DNA of 64,000 bases from Neodontobutis hainanensis (GCA_024349245.1 JALDNG010000023.1:372001-436000), one strand, 5' to 3'; shown: positions 34,501-49,600, counted from the stretch's first letter. Made by a program: numbers and translations. The notes: generated from the letters alone by a model not told the origin.

Positions 34501-37500
34501 CTCAATCACAATCAAAACCAGGCCAAATGATACAAACTCTGGTAAATGTAAAAGTCCAATCTGTGCAGCGCAGTGAACAGTACTTGTGAACTGAGTGGTG
34601 TATGAAGAAAACATGTATATGAGGAGTTAGAAGTGTTCAATGGCAGAAAACTTTCTCCACCTGCTGCTGTTCTGTGAAGAGCAGAGTGGTTTTAACAGAT
34701 TCCTAATGAGCAAGTCATTAGGCATCCATTATATTATCATCCCTGCTGCTACTGCACACCCATCTGTAGAAAAAAAGGAATCATGCAGTCTGACTTCCCA
34801 AATGCCTTTTAGATTTTGTGGAAATAAACTTCATCTTAGTGCTTTGACAAACTATTAAAGAGATGTAAGCTCCATTATTTTGGTTTTATATATTCTAAAC
34901 CCCAGTCTTGGATGAAAGTCCATGCCCTCCTTTATGTTGAAGAACAGATAATATTGCACCAGATCATTTGTGGCATTTATGCTTGTACAGTTGTTCCTTA
35001 AAATATATCTTTGTCAGCAAAATTTCTGTTTGTTTTTTTCCCAACGGCTTTTCACCCATTTTAACAAAAAACAGGTTAAAGGGAACCACCAGTGCTGGGT
35101 AGTACCTGGGGATTTAGAGTCCTTCATGAAATATTGATAGCCAAGCAACCACTACCTTGTTAGTTCCAGGTGACTTTGTCTGCCTTGACCGCAATCTTAC
35201 TCAGCTGTACAAACATCTACACTCACAAGGTCGTTCACACACAAAAGAAAGTACGTTTTCCTGTGTAGTAGTGAAGAGGTCAGTGCTGGGTGATGGGTGG
35301 AAACAAAAAGGAAGCATGTAGTTTGACATGTGAAGATGGTTAGTGAGTGAATACCTGTGGGAACTCATAAGACACTGAAAGGTCTTTCCTGACATAAGTC
35401 CTCAACAATTGTGTCATTTTTGTGTCATACTTGTCTGTAATACACAGCAAACATCCGTGTGGACAGATAAACTGATCCGACAGTTTAGCTTTTTTTTTGT
35501 TTAGTGTTGCACATCTGCTCCACTTTTTTGTCAGAGGTGAACCTTGGGGAGTAACTCAAATCTTGTGATGTCCTGCAACCAGGAAACACCTATGTGCAGC
35601 AACGTCCCAAATCTTAAATAGAAGTTATATATCTACTACATAGCCAGCTACATTTTCTGATTTGTTTTGATGTTGTATATTGCAAAAAGTAAACACAGTC
35701 ACTTTTTCAAATGAATTCAAACACAAATCCATCCAACCTTATGGTAACAAGTTTTATTTTTATTGTTGAAGCATAAAAAAACTGCCATCTTATTTAATTT
35801 ATGAAATGTAGCTTCTTTTTCAAACTCAATCCTTGGTTTACATCATAAATCCATGGCGTTCTTGGCAGCATAGAAAACTAATTATGTATAGAAATATTAC
35901 ACTGGAGCATGAGGTTGCTCTACTTCATCCATTTTTTACAAGTTCACTTTTCATAAAGTCATATGATTTAATATGCCAATGCGGCACAGAAAGGCAATTT
36001 TCCAGAGGGCCTCGGATGCAAATTTGTATTACGTATGATAATGTTTCATATTAGGACCAAGCACCATTTCTTTTGTGCGGATCCAATGTAAAACAACATC
36101 ATAAATTACCTCCCATTCAATGTAATTCCAATTCCAATTGATACCCCACTTTGATTTGACCTCCGTTACACAGACCCACCCCCCATGTGGAGAGCAGCAC
36201 CGTCTTAAGATGATTTACTTGTGTTTCCTTTCACCTTCCGCCTTTAAGGTTTGAACTCAAAACCTTCTCATTTCAATTTAAATGTAAGCACACACAAAAC
36301 TGCAGCAAAAGCTGGGAATACTCATATTTCCTGGTAAGTTGTGTGATGTTTTCTTCCATCATCCTTTCAAGTCAATCAAGTATTTCAAAGTAAAATCCGT
36401 GGCAGTGCATCTTTCTGTGTTTCATTCGGTGAAGATATTGACAGTGACACATGCTTAAAGACAAAAGACACCAGTTTTAGCTGAGGTTAAGCCGGGGTAT
36501 GTATCACAGAAAAGAACTTACTCCAGGGTAAGTCAGCATCATCTCCTTTGAGTGTGCATTTGTGCATTTGCTGCATGAATATGACTCATTGTTACGACAC
36601 AGGGGTATTATAATATTTATGACAGTGCGCTCCACACCTTAATGTTAAAATATGGCTTTGCATAAATTACAACCAAGAAAAAACACTCAAGCTATACTGT
36701 CTAGTTTGTATTATCCCGAATAAAGCCATAAATCTCTCTGACTCAAGAGACACTATTTGTGTTGTATGGTTATTATGCAAATTGTGTTCTCTTTACAATT
36801 AAATAAAGCATTTTCCTTCAGATTACTATTATAAACAGCCCAAGTTAAAGGCACAAGCCCTGAGCCCCCAAAATGATTTGTCTTGTCTGGTCAAGATGCA
36901 CTGTTGTAACTATATTAGGAAGACTAATAGTGGTTGTTGGGTTGAGATTATATTTCATTATTAGAATTAACTAAAGGAGACCCAAGCAAACCAATGGGTA
37001 ATTTTATATAAATATTACTTGTATTTGTATTGTGCAAAAAATGTACTGCCTTTTGTTCACGGCAAAATGAACACATCACTCTTCCAAGAATTAACGTAAG
37101 GATTTTCACAGTGTATTTGTCAAACAATAATATGCTCAAACTTTACTCTTATATTCACTAGAGCAATGCTAATGCTAAAGTTTTCTTCAACTTTATGCCA
37201 TAATCATTTTCAGTCTAGTTTGAAGTGGTTTAAATCTGTAATCTTCTTTTAATTTATTTTTTTTAATACATAGTGCACTGGGTGTACAGCTGGTTTATCC
37301 TGGCCCGGCCTCTCTGTTCCTGTGAGTCCTCTCTCTGTTGTTGGTCTGCTGCATCCTCCTCTGGGCTATAGCCATGTGTTTCATGCTCTGATGGCACCAT
37401 CACAAACATACGAGAGATTATCCAGTGAGTCAAACTGCTCTCTGATCTTTCCCAATAGTGTGAGTGCATTTGTGTCAGAATCACTTTGAATAGGTTTTAT

Positions 37501-38944
37501 ACAGCAACGTGCTTCTAGAGCCGTTCACCAGTGTGTTCACGGGTCAGGGTCGGATTTATACTGCACTTTGTTAAACATCTTAAACTTTCAACTCTAAATA
37601 ATTTGACTGAAAACTCTACTATATACTGTTCTATCAAAAAATATATATAATAATGATAAAAAATGTGTATGCCTTGGGATTACAATCAAAGTTGCATAAT
37701 AAATAAATATTTGCAAGAAACTCCAACGCTATGTAAAGCTTGTTTAATTTAAACTAGCTGGCAAAATATAAAAGACCATCATTTTGGATGCACTCAGTAT
37801 AAATGGATAGGACCGTAGTTTAAATAGGCTGCCTCCTTCACTGTAGGTGTCCAGCAGGAGGATACAAATAATTCTGATTATCTTGTATTGTCACACGCAA
37901 TGATGCATTTTATTTGTAACTGTAAAATCAAGCATAAATAATACAAACATGTCCAAATTTTAATCACCCATTAGCTCAAAAGGTTTGATTGTACATCTGC
38001 TGTGTGCTAATGTTTGTAGAACAGCAGCAACCTAAAATACCACAGCAATCCTCCTGAGACTCATTTAGGCCAGAAACATGTGTCTAAAGTTTACTGTCCT
38101 TCAGAAGCAATGATGACGCTTGTAAACAACAAATGCAGCACACTATTTGAAGAAATATTGCATTTATTTTAAGTTGAAAGACTGTCAGACAAAAGAAAGG
38201 CAAAGTTCATTTGTACAAACATGTTCGCTCTCTTAAACATGACTTGTGCATTTCTGAAATGTCAAATCAGACAATAATATAATGTGCTCAAAGCAATCAA
38301 AAATGTTGTCATGCTTGTTCCTTGTATCTGCTATATATAGTAAAACATAATCAAAACTGTTGCATAAATGAATAATAAAGATTCAACTCTAAAGAACATG
38401 ATGGAATCCTCTCATTCATGAATAAAATAATGTTATTTCAGGAACATCCAATCAAGGAGATTTTAATCCAATATTTTACTAGGGCCAAAACCCATTAATG
38501 TGTGAACATTAATCAAGAGACATTTATAAACATGTGGTTTTTAATTACAAAAGATGAACAGCCTGCCCTTTAAGGTATTTAAAAAACCCTGCCAAGAAAT
38601 TCTCATGTCTAATTGGAAATGGCACAAAAAAGCGTTGAGTGCAATTGGCTGTGACAGTGAGCAGCTTGATGAATTGGAACGAGGACTGGGTATGACAGTT
38701 ATCAGTCATCTGAGCAGATTGTGTTAGCCCAGAGAGCTTCCTGTCACTGCAAACACTGGAAGTCCCCGGGACATCGATCAGATTTCAAGCCATGCCCGCA
38801 CTGATCTGATACCTTTTCTTTTTAAAACAAAAAACTCTTTATTGTATTGAACTGATTTTGAGGTGGACACAATTTTAGTTTGCGAATGACACAGGCACCA
38901 GTAACTTTAATTACCACTTATTTCTCAATCAAGTAGACAAAACA

Positions 38945-38971
38945 TTTATTCTGATATGCTGAAATTTTATT
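38945..38971 (-). promoter_or_regulatory. chrna6: polyadenylation signals of chrna6
   Basis: Two AATAAA hexamers on the minus strand (38971-38966 and 38950-38945) lie about 210-235 bp past the stop; a third is at 38843-38838. Which is used cannot be told. Confidence 0.4.
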
Positions 38972-39180
38972 CTCATTGTGTTTTAAATTGAAAACACACT
39001 TCTGTGGACATAGCTCTGCGTTTACTGGATTTGGAATCTCAGGTTTCTTAGTAAAAAGGTTTAGCAGTACATCTCTGTTTGAAACATACAGAGAAAAGAA
39101 GATGCAAAGATGAAATGCCAGCACACCAAATTGTGCTTTAGGATTGAAAAGTCAGTCCTCAGTGCTGATTGGTCACAAAG

Positions 39181-39306
39181 TTACGAGACAAAGCCAAACA
39201 GAGGCTGCATGAAGAGGCCCAGGGTCCCGAGGACACACACGGTTACAAAGACCCACAAGAAGATCCTGTCAATCACCATGGCAACGTACTTCCAGTCATC
39301 CTCAAC
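39181..39306 (-). CDS. chrna6: chrna6 exon 8 (M4 and C-terminus)
   Basis: 126 bp, acceptor CTGCTTGCAG. Encodes VEDDWKYVAMVIDRIFLWVF, M4, and LFMQPLFGFVS before TAA at 39183-39181. Confidence 0.95.
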   Translation of the reverse strand, partial: VEDDWKYVAMVIDRIFLWVFVTVCVLGTLGLFMQPLFGFVS

Positions 39307-42300
39307 CTGCAAGCAGAGGGGGAGAAGGCACTAGGTGCTGGTAGTGACAAGTTAAAGATGAGAAATGTTTCTCTGCAGGGAAACGGGGGCGAGAGAGGAA
39401 ATAAAAGCTGATGTAAAATCTCTGAAGGTGGGAAGCTGATGGGGTCAAGCGAGGGTTTAGAAACAGAGTAAAGTCAAAAGAAACTTGAATATTTCTGACA
39501 TGCCAACAGGAAATTGATATATAATTTATAATAAAGTAAATTACTATGATAATGGTATTCAAAATGCTGCGTAAAAAGCTGTGACGGGTGTTTCTGACAA
39601 AGCTGACTGAAGAGTGTGTTTTACATATCAAAGCTGAGTCAAGCCTTTGGAAGATTTCTCTGACTGTATTTAGGGCTGATGCAGAGAGGGCTGACTCAAA
39701 TAAGGAATAGTGCAGTTCAAACTTACATTATTGTTGACTCCTGAAGCAGGTAGGATCAGTCACAAAGCTGGCTCTCTGACACAAAACCTAACTATTGTTT
39801 TAATATTTACTGTTATGTGCAAAAGGGGCTGTGTTTGTTTTCTGTGTTATTTAAAGAGTGGGTTGAGTTCAATGATCTACTGTAATTTTACTTGCTGGAC
39901 AGTTTGTCTGTGGAGGTTCTCAATCATCCAGGACATATTCAAGAATGTGTTGTGAGAAAAACAGTCCCTCAGCAAAGGGACTTTGTTAATTCTAAGTTTG
40001 ATATCCTTCAGAGGGAGGGGTTTAACCTGAAGCTACTGTGATTGGACAAGGCTTGGTCTGGTTTCACTCTTGGTAAGAGTTGAATGGGCAGTGTTAGTGC
40101 TGGTGGGGGAGTCGTTATTCTCCTGTGGACCATTAGTACCATTAGACCATTTTATTCTTGTCATTTGGTCCATTAAATAATCTTTGACTTTATCAAAGCA
40201 ACAAAGTGCAATTCTTAAACTGGCTAAATGTGGTTTATAATCATATGTTATGTCTAATTGACTTTGGTTTTTTTTTTTTATTTTTGTTTTTCATGTAGTA
40301 ACAACAGCCTGCGTATTCTCAATATTGATGAGCATAACTCACCTCTTTGGCCTTGTTGCGACTCCTCATGTTTTCAGCGATGTACTTGACGCTCTCTATG
40401 GCCTGTTTGACCTCAGGTGAAACCACAGAGAAGGCCACCACTGTGTTGATGCTTTGCAGACTCAGCTGTCGACTCATTTTTCCAGCGTCCACCGTGTCCG
40501 GGGTCTCCTTCCCATGCTGGCAAGGGCAGGTACACTTCTTTCCTGTACAGGCCTCACTCGCAGAGAATTTATCGCTAAAGTCCAGAGAGTTGAGAGAACC
40601 AACTCCCACCTGCTAGAGGATGCAACCAAAGAACAGAAATGGATATGGAATGTTTCCAATCATGAGACCCAATGCAAGCTACTGGCTCTCAGAGGTATAT
40701 GGTTAGATTAAGGTTGAAGATAGCCCGCTAGAAGAGTTATCATGTAGTTAGAGCCAAACTTTGAGTGTGTGGGTGATATAAGGTTTCCCTCTCACGCAGG
40801 GTTTGGGGCTTGCATTTCACACAGAGTTACAGTAAAACTTTATTCATTTCCCTTTTTTCCCACAGCCTAAACTCTCTCTCTGCATTGATTAGATTTTAGA
40901 TGCAGTGTTGAGTTGTCTTTAATGAAGCCTGTTGTAGAAGTCTAGGCTGCTTTTGTTGATGAGGGAATATTGAGTTCATTATGCCTCCATTGTATTTCTT
41001 TCATTGTTTAATCCTTGTTTAGTAGCCAAGTACACTGTGTTTCATTTTCCATTTTGTGTTGTATGTGCATTTTATATTCACCAATATGAAGCCATTACAA
41101 TAAAATTAAGTCATAGCATCAAATTTAAGGAAATAGGTCAGTCTTTATTAAATATGCCCCACCCACACCCATGGCATTACTTGTGTGCCAAAGTTCTGAC
41201 AGTAATCCATCTGGTATGTGACCAAACAACAATATAAATATCAATAAATGAATGACTGAATAACATTATTTGCACTGTGGTCTGTCAAATACTTTGTCAG
41301 CTTAGTGAAAGGGCACAACATCTGCGTGACTGTGCTTGGTGTATATTTGTTTTTGTCCCAGGTCCCTGCAGCTAAGCAAGTGCAGCTGTTTAAAGTGGTC
41401 CTAATCCTTATTATTTCAGTGATGTATAAATCATGTCCACAAATAGGACACCCAGTTCTTACAGCCTTGGGAGCCACTTACCTGCATTAAGCTGTTCTTC
41501 CTCCTCTTGGCTCCTCTCCCTCCTCCTCCGCCTCCCCCTCCCCCTCCAGCTCCTCCTGCTTCCCTACTGCTGTCCAACCCCCCAGCCTTGGCGTCGTCAG
41601 CAAATGCGTCCGTTGGCCTACGCATCAGCATGATCCTGGGCAGCAGCGTCAGGAAGACGGAGCGTACCCAGGCTGGCATAGTGTGCGTCATGGGCGTGCG
41701 GTAGTGGACGTTAAGCACGAAAACAGTAATGACAATGCTGAGTGTGACAAAGATCATGGTGAAGAGCAAGTACTCGCCGATGAGCGGGATGACCAGCGAC
41801 GTGGAGGGGATGGTTTCCGTGATAACAAGAAGGAACACAGTGAGGGAGAGCAGGACAGAGATACAGAGCGTGACCTTCTCTCCACAGTCAGATGGGAGAT
41901 AGAAAACCAGCACCGTCAGGAAGGAGATGAGGAGGCAGGGGATGATGAGGTTGATGGTGTAGAAGAGCGGCAGGCGGCGAATGTAGAATGAGTAGGTGAT
42001 GTCAGGGTAGATCTCCTCGCAGCAGTTGTACTTGATATCGTGCTTGTAGCCGGGAGCATCAATAATTTCCCACTCCCCACTTTCCCAGAAGTCTTTTAGG
42101 TTCACCTAGGTAGCAGACACACAACTTTAGCCTGAGTCCATTAAAGTTTAAGCTTCAGTAAAACGTCATCTTACCAACTTATAATATCAGTGATCATTTA
42201 CAGTATACATGCTCATTGTCTTTGGTTTTAACCAATAAATACCTGAATTATGTAAAACTGATAGTGCCAAACAAAACATTACTCCCTTCAGCGATAAATA

Positions 42301-45300
42301 TTATCAGTAAACAAGGTCCTCTGATGACGAGCAGAGCTCACACAATCGTCTACAAAATAAACAAAGAAAACAAGCAGGCGCTTCTCTCTAAGCAAGCAAA
42401 GAACAAGAAAAGGTTAAATATGCAAAGTTAAACTGGATTAGCACAGCACCAACAAACAGTTATCACCCCGCAAAGCATTGCATCATTACACATCAAACAA
42501 AGACACGTTACCATTTACATTGTGGTTGTGGTATCTGACAAAATATGTAGATTATCCCTGTGTTTTCAATTCTTCCTTTTATATTGGCATTAAATAATAC
42601 ATGAATACGTCATGTAGTTATGAACTGGTCCAAAGTCCGAAAACAATGAGCTGAAATAACTATTTTTGAAAGCCATGCATCACAGTACTTAATAGTAACA
42701 TTGCTGTCAGATAAAAGTGACATTAAAAGTGTCTGTTAGGGGCAAAATGAAACTTGTTTGGAACTGACCTTGGATCCAATGAGAACAAGGTCAATCTTGG
42801 CCTTGTCGTACGTCCAGGAGCCAAACTTCATGGAGCAGTTCTGGTAGTCAAAGGGGAAGTATGTGATGTCCATGGGGCAGGAAGATTTAAAAATGGCCGG
42901 AGGAATCCACGTGATAGTACCATCAAACTTCAGCAGTGCCTTGGTTTTGTCTTCCACCAGAAAATCCCCTACAGCGCTGTGTATGAGGTGTATGTGTGTG
43001 TTAATGCAGACGTCATCCATACAAAGAACATATGGAGAGAGTTGACATTTGTGGGATTTGAATAGAAGCAAATGTCAAACAATGAGAGGAATAAGAAAGA
43101 AAAAATGAAAGTGAGGAAGACAAGAGAGGAGAAAAGATAAAAGGTAGGTTATAGAAAAGAATTATGATTAAAAAACAGAGTATAATGGCTTGAAGTTTGG
43201 CTTGTGATGCCAAAAATCCTCTGATTAACATCATGAGTCACTATCGTATGCAACCAAAACAGCTCCACAATTAGGAGAATTGAACAAAGCCCAGCACTAA
43301 GTGACTCTGAACAATAGCCAATCAGCATGTTAATGTGCTTTAATTCTTTAATCTAAGGAAGTCTGTAGGACATTCTAATATAAACATTTATCCAAAGTCC
43401 TCAGATGCAAGAAAAGGGAGCATTAAGGATTTGAATTAGGACATGTTGTACTTCCAAACACTCTTTTTGACTGCACTTAGACAATAATGGTATTTTAAAG
43501 CACAGCATTAGAAACGAGATTATGAAGTTGACAGCTCACTTGTTGTAGAGCACAATGTCAGGCCTCCAAATCTTGTTTGACGGCACTCGAATATACTCAA
43601 TCCCATCAAACTCTGCCGGCATCCATCGCAGCTTATAGTCGTTCCAAACCTGATAAAGAGAATTTACAGTAAACTCTGAAGTCTACTTTGAGTTTAGTGT
43701 TGTGTATTGTACACTACAGACAGTATTAGTCACAAGAGACAGACACTGAAGACGATGTGGGAAATCTTCATAGATAGAGATATTTATACTGCGGGCAAAC
43801 CACCCTTTGATGTTTCACAGTTAGACCAAATATGGAAAATCTTGTGTTTAGAGACAGAAAGTGGAGTTTCAGAGGGCTTTGTGAGCATCTTTCTTACTAG
43901 AATAAGCATCTTCAGCATCATTCAAATTTGTCAGAGTGGAGTTTAGATTAAAAAAGCAATACAGCATATTATTGAAAGATGAGTGCTTTCGTCTGCCATT
44001 TTGTCAACATACCTGCGAGTAACATTTCATGAGCCGCACATCCATTAGTCTTGGCTATTTGCATGTCATTCAAGATGAATTTATTCATTAGCGTGGGGGA
44101 TTAATACCCAGTTACGACCTGGGAGCTGTTCAATTAACCACTTCATGCTACACTGGCTTTTCTATTTATCTTTCCAGAGAGTTTACCCTCTGATTAGTTG
44201 GTGTGACTATAATTTCTGATAGGACAAGAAATATGAGTTATAAAATACAGATAATACTAGATGTTTTGAACAAAAGAAAAATCACTGGGAACAAATGGAA
44301 AATTCAATAGTGCGTCTGTACATGACAATCTTAAAAGTTATGATAAACTGAGTTATTCAGTCCTGTGCTTTTCTACTGCTTCCAGCTCTTAAGATTTATT
44401 ATCCACAAACCTAGGTGGGCCAGTAATAGTGCCAGGTGGTATCCCATTAACTATGAATCTACTGTGTAAATGTCACTGCATGCTTATTAAAATGCAATAT
44501 GTGGCATATCCGAAGGCAATTATTTACAGATGTAATTAACCTATAAAAAGAAAGACCCTGCAACAACATGGTGGCATCATAGTTCTTCACAGATAGAGAT
44601 CCACTGACCAAAAATGATAGAGACATTATATGTAGTGACCTTTCAGCCACTTATACACAGGCATTGAAAGACTATCATTGTTACAAAACACAATTCTGGT
44701 TTCTTCTGCACCATTACAGTATTGTAATGTTCATTTATGGTTAACAAAAGTACAAAGAAATTGAAGCAGATTTATTTTCCACTGTGAAATCATCTGAATC
44801 ATTACTGTACAGTTACAGTGGAATACTACTGTATTATAATGTGTACACATTGAGAGAGAAATGCACAAAGCTCTTTTATCAAAAAGGGATGAGGGAATGA
44901 AAACAAGAGCGCTGGCGGAAAGATAATACCTTTGATTTAAACTGCGTAATGTGAACAAAGGCCCGATAACTGTACTTCTCCATTCACAGCAGGGATCCCT
45001 CACAGTGCTTTTTGCAGAACAGATGCAATAAAATCATCAATGGACACCACTGTAAACCCACTGGCTGCGCTCCAAAGTGTTAATCAGAGTGCGTTGTTGA
45101 CACAGAATTTCATTATTGATGCCTTGTTAGATATATAACACCAGAGCCACCACTGAAGAAGTCACAGGCTTTTCAATGCTTTTTTAATTGAAGAGCCATG
45201 TTGTTATGTTTCATTATGTCTTTTATGAATCTGAGATCTTGTAGGATTCAAGGATTTTAGTTGTGACATGGTTACAAAAGGAAGGCTATAAAAGCAGAGG

Positions 45301-46653
45301 CAGAGTTTTGGAAGAATAGTGAAGGTCATGTGTTCAGGGTCTGCAGTGGAACAGAAGAGAGTCGCTATAATACTAACACTGAAGGACCTTTTGGTAAATT
45401 GTGTGTTTTTACTTTTGGTTATTATTATTGAACTTTCTTAGCAACCTATGGGTGCACAGTAGCAATGGGATTAACGCTCTTCACTTCTCACTGGGCACTC
45501 AGGCCAAAGCCATGCATGTTCAGGTGAACTGGTGAATCTAAAGAATGTGAGTGCCTCTGATTGTTCAGTGTACACTACCTTCTGCCAAAGCTGCTGCTGT
45601 ACGAATTATATGTTTTGAACATGATTCTGACACATACAGTCATTGATATATTTTAAATAAAATAAAACAAAAGTATATATTATGTAAACAGTGCATATTT
45701 TGAGCTAATTTTAACAGTCTCACTTTACAGCTTTAAATTGTTTACAAAAATCTATTTTTGTATCCTTCAACAGATGGAAAAAAAAAATACTGACACATAA
45801 TTTATTACAACATGCGACAAAGTGATATTTAAGTACATTTAGTTCCCTTTGTCCTGCCATCTTTAAGGCCAGGCATTAGTCACATTTGTCAAGTATGTGT
45901 TATTTGCTTGTATACTCACATGTCTGAGCCACAGATTTGTTTCCATGATCTGGTTCACCTCATCCTATAGATAGAGAGAAAACAAATGGAGCCATAAATA
46001 AATCACTAATATTAATAAAAGATACACATTTATTGTTGAGGAAATGCAGCTGGAGATGACAGACTGAAAAGGTCAGCTGAGATGTAGTTAATAATAGATG
46101 GAAAGGTTACAGATGTCACATCCTTCATCTTTCTCTTCAACCTTTTTTTTCCACTTGCGATTTACAAAACTGTGATTCTCTGTATTCCACACAAGGTGCA
46201 AATGGCTAAACTCACAGCGCAGGTGCACAAACAAACATCTATTGCACACACACCGTCACCTTTAGATTAATCTTACCTTGCTAACTTTGCAGACCTAGGC
46301 CCATATCTGCCTGGTCGGAAAAAGGCTCCTGCAGGCAATTTTCTCCTAATCTGAGGATTTCCATCCAGAGCCAAAAACCTCTTTTTTTACTGGGGGGATA
46401 TGTGCTGGAACCCCCTCCCATCCCCTTACTGTGTTAAACTTTGCATTGCCTAAGCAACACGGCAGCGTACAATCATTGTGTGACATTTTGGGAATCCGTG
46501 AAATTATAGGGACTCAATGCTAATCTGTTACAGTGGTGACAAATAGGAGCAACACGCTTAAAAGGAGATGTCTCATTTGACTACTGGACTAAAGGTTGCA
46601 GCTAATTGGAAACACTTACAGTAAATATTAGAAAACTGTGATGTTTCTTGATG

Positions 46654-46697
<44 letters not shown>

Positions 46698-49600
46698 CTT
46701 ACAACTTTGACCAGCTGCGATATGGACACTTCAAACTCCACAGTAACAGGGTCGGACACATTCTCCACGGGTCGGATGAACTGGTTGTACCTCCTGAACA
46801 GCTTCCTAAACAACCGGTCCTCTGCTTTGGATGAGAAGCACACTGAGGAGGCGAGACAAGAGAAAAGATGTTCCACGATGAATAGTGTGTAAAAGAAGAG
46901 AAATGAACACAGCTGCACATTTAGTCTGATTTCATGACTCTTTTAAAACAGCTCAGTCGTGCTACATTTCTAATGAGGAACTGAATAAGATATTGACACA
47001 AGCCTCATTAAAATTTGATCTGGCTTCAGTAAGGCTTTTTAGGTTTTTGATTTCTATGAGCCATTTATATAATTTCTCTGATAAAAGGATTTGTCCCATT
47101 TCTTGTTTTGATTTGTGGTGGGTACAAAAAATGGCCAGGTTTAAAGCAGTTCCAAATAGGCTTTAACAACATCTCTATTGTCTCATTAGCTATTGGAAAT
47201 TGCATAATACACTGCCTTAAGGACTAATCGATTGGATCAGCTCACTGCCCTCTGTATGTGGCATAAATGCATTTGGAAGAACTACTAAAACTATACCTAA
47301 AGTTTCTTTCCACTTCAGCTTTTACAATTCAATAAACTAAACTGTAACACACATTACCAGCCTCTTATTTGGCATTCATTATTTCCACAGCTCATTAATT
47401 TTGTCATCGACACTGTAAATCCCCAAATACTTGCTTCCTGCTGAAGTCACCAGCATGCTTCCAAGCATAACACCTTATACTTAATAACATGAAAGAGAAA
47501 AAAAAGTGACTGAAGTCGCAGATGGCAGAACAGGAGTCAATTATGCCCCGAGATGATGACATTTTAGACCTTTTGACCAATTGTCGCCTAGTCTGAAAAC
47601 TTGCATCCACTGGAAAGAGCAATCAGACATTTTAAAGAAACCATATCATTTTAAAGGCCAAGGAAATAGTATTTATTTACTATAGGAGGGAATGATATCA
47701 TAATGCCAGAATGAAAACAGAGTCACAGTGACGAGCCATTCTCCTGACAGTGAATGTACCATGGAGGGGTTGACAGCTGTGGGGGTTGTTTATGTCTCTC
47801 TTGGGGAACTCTGGGTTCCTTTAGGGGCTGTATACATAAACCCAACATGGGTGCACTTGTTTACTAATTACCTGTGAAAAAACCTAGAAGAACTGGGGCA
47901 AAAATAACTCAAAGATGCACGGCAAGCAGTTTAAATATATACTGTAGCTTGAGGACACTAGATAAAGTGCTGTTTTTTTTATCCCAGGTGAGGATTGCTG
48001 CGGCTAAATCATGGCTTTTCCAGTAAAGCACTCTTAAAGTAGGTCATGAGTCCATCAAATTCAATAATCCCAGTTTTATATCTAACAATAACATGAGATA
48101 CACCTTTGTTGCCGCTTGCGTAAATCGGGGAAGTGTTCAAAAGCACATGGAGCTTTGGAAGCTTACTGAGTCACAAAAGTTATCAGTGCTTGAGCTTTTC
48201 AACCCCCGCCTGCATCACATCACTGCAGGGGTCATGCTCTAACCTCCACCTGGAATCTAACTATGAATAACTAGAGCCATACGGAAGGAATAAACTGAGA
48301 AGTACATAAATGTTTATATAAATTGTAACACTTTAACTCGGATAGTGCTAGTTTATGCTCAGTGTAAGTACAATATATAAGGCTGTGCTCTTAGGATGTG
48401 GTGTTTTAGGTTTATTTATATTAATAATAATAAAAAAGTCTATGAAGGTTCTTAGTCATCCAGGTCATCTTGAAGAAAAGGTTAAAGCAAAAGCATACTT
48501 TAATCTTTTCTTAAATAATAAAAAAGAGCTCCAAAAACAGAGGTGTTGCATTTTATACAAGCATTGTCTTTTGCTGCATTTTAAACTTTTCTTGAGGAAA
48601 ACTAATTAACTTAAATTTCAATATTATAACAGCAGTTGCCTCAAAGGGCACTGTACAAGACAAAAGCCCCTTTTCTATAGACCCTCTATCAAGGTAAGAA
48701 AAAAAAAAAACAGCCATGGGAAATAAGAAAAACATCAGGAGGATAGCATAGTGTTGTATAAATTATTTCTGAAACGAGGAGACAGGAAGTCCTCGTCAAT
48801 GTTTTATTATCAAGGATTTTAATAGGAAACTCAGCTTGTGCCGGCAAGCTCTGGCCAATCCCTTGCTTTAAAAAAAAGGAGGACCATTCCCATTTGAATA
48901 TGAGACACCCCCAGTGACTGTTCATCATGCCTTGTCAAGCGCTGCATCGACAGTGAAAGAAAATACTATTGGGAAAGAGTCTTCATCAGCGCGGACTGCT
49001 TACACAGCAAAAGTCAGAAATAGTGTTGTAGCATTAACAAGTAAAATCTAGCATTAAGATTCATTGATCCAAACTAAAACTCACTTTATTAGAATGTACA
49101 GTTATTATTTCTACATTTGAACAGAAATCAGGTTTATGTTTTATTTTAGAAAGCTCTTTCAAAAATAAAACCCATGTTTTAGAACCTACTTTTGTTATTC
49201 AGAAAGTTGGGATATTTTCATTTCCTTGCTGGGGAATTTTTAAAGTCCTAATCTTGAAACAGAGCTGACCCTATTACATCTTGTTTTTAGAACAGACTCA
49301 AAATAAAACCTTGATGCAGACAAGAGAGCTGCACAAGCAGCGCAGCCGGTGCAGAACTGTTGACAGGCCTCTGGAGAGAACGCCAAGAAGAATAAGAAAC
49401 ACCTAGGCATGGAGAGGGTGAAGAAAGGGGAGGAGACGAGGACAGAGGAGACAGACGAGAGCCAAAGCCAGCTTAAGATGTCATTCTGAAGATTATGTGA
49501 ATCCAAGCTTTCTCTGTTTAGCATAACACACAGTGATGCTACGCTAAATAAAGTCAGTAGACACACATTTCAAGCAGCTAGAGTCATACAAGGCATAAAA

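Larger units (their letters stand above)
26968..39180. other. intergenic region between chrnb3 and chrna6
   Basis: About 12 kb. The chrnb3 5' flank (26.97-27.26 kb) is relatively CpG-rich and contains a poly-T tract near 27150-27178 and four ggat units near 27228-27245. The only other clear features are a decayed Tc1/mariner element (30.14-31.42 kb) and a SINE-like tail at 31.45 kb. No exon with a family motif was found on either strand. Confidence 0.6.

Noticed and set aside
40347..40711. Two plus-strand frames over chrna6 exon 7
   Set aside because: Shadows of the exon on the other strand.
41683..41991. 102-codon plus-strand frame rich in Asp, Glu, Arg
   Set aside because: It is antisense to chrna6 exon 6, a strongly conserved coding exon, and is a shadow of it.
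41482..42105. Possibility that the gene is chrna3 rather than chrna6
   Set aside because: The C-loop and M1-M3 are nearly identical in the two, but the ESGEWEIID segment, the VEDDWKY junction before M4, and the adjacent chrnb3 favour alpha-6. Alpha-3 would be expected with alpha-5 and beta-4.
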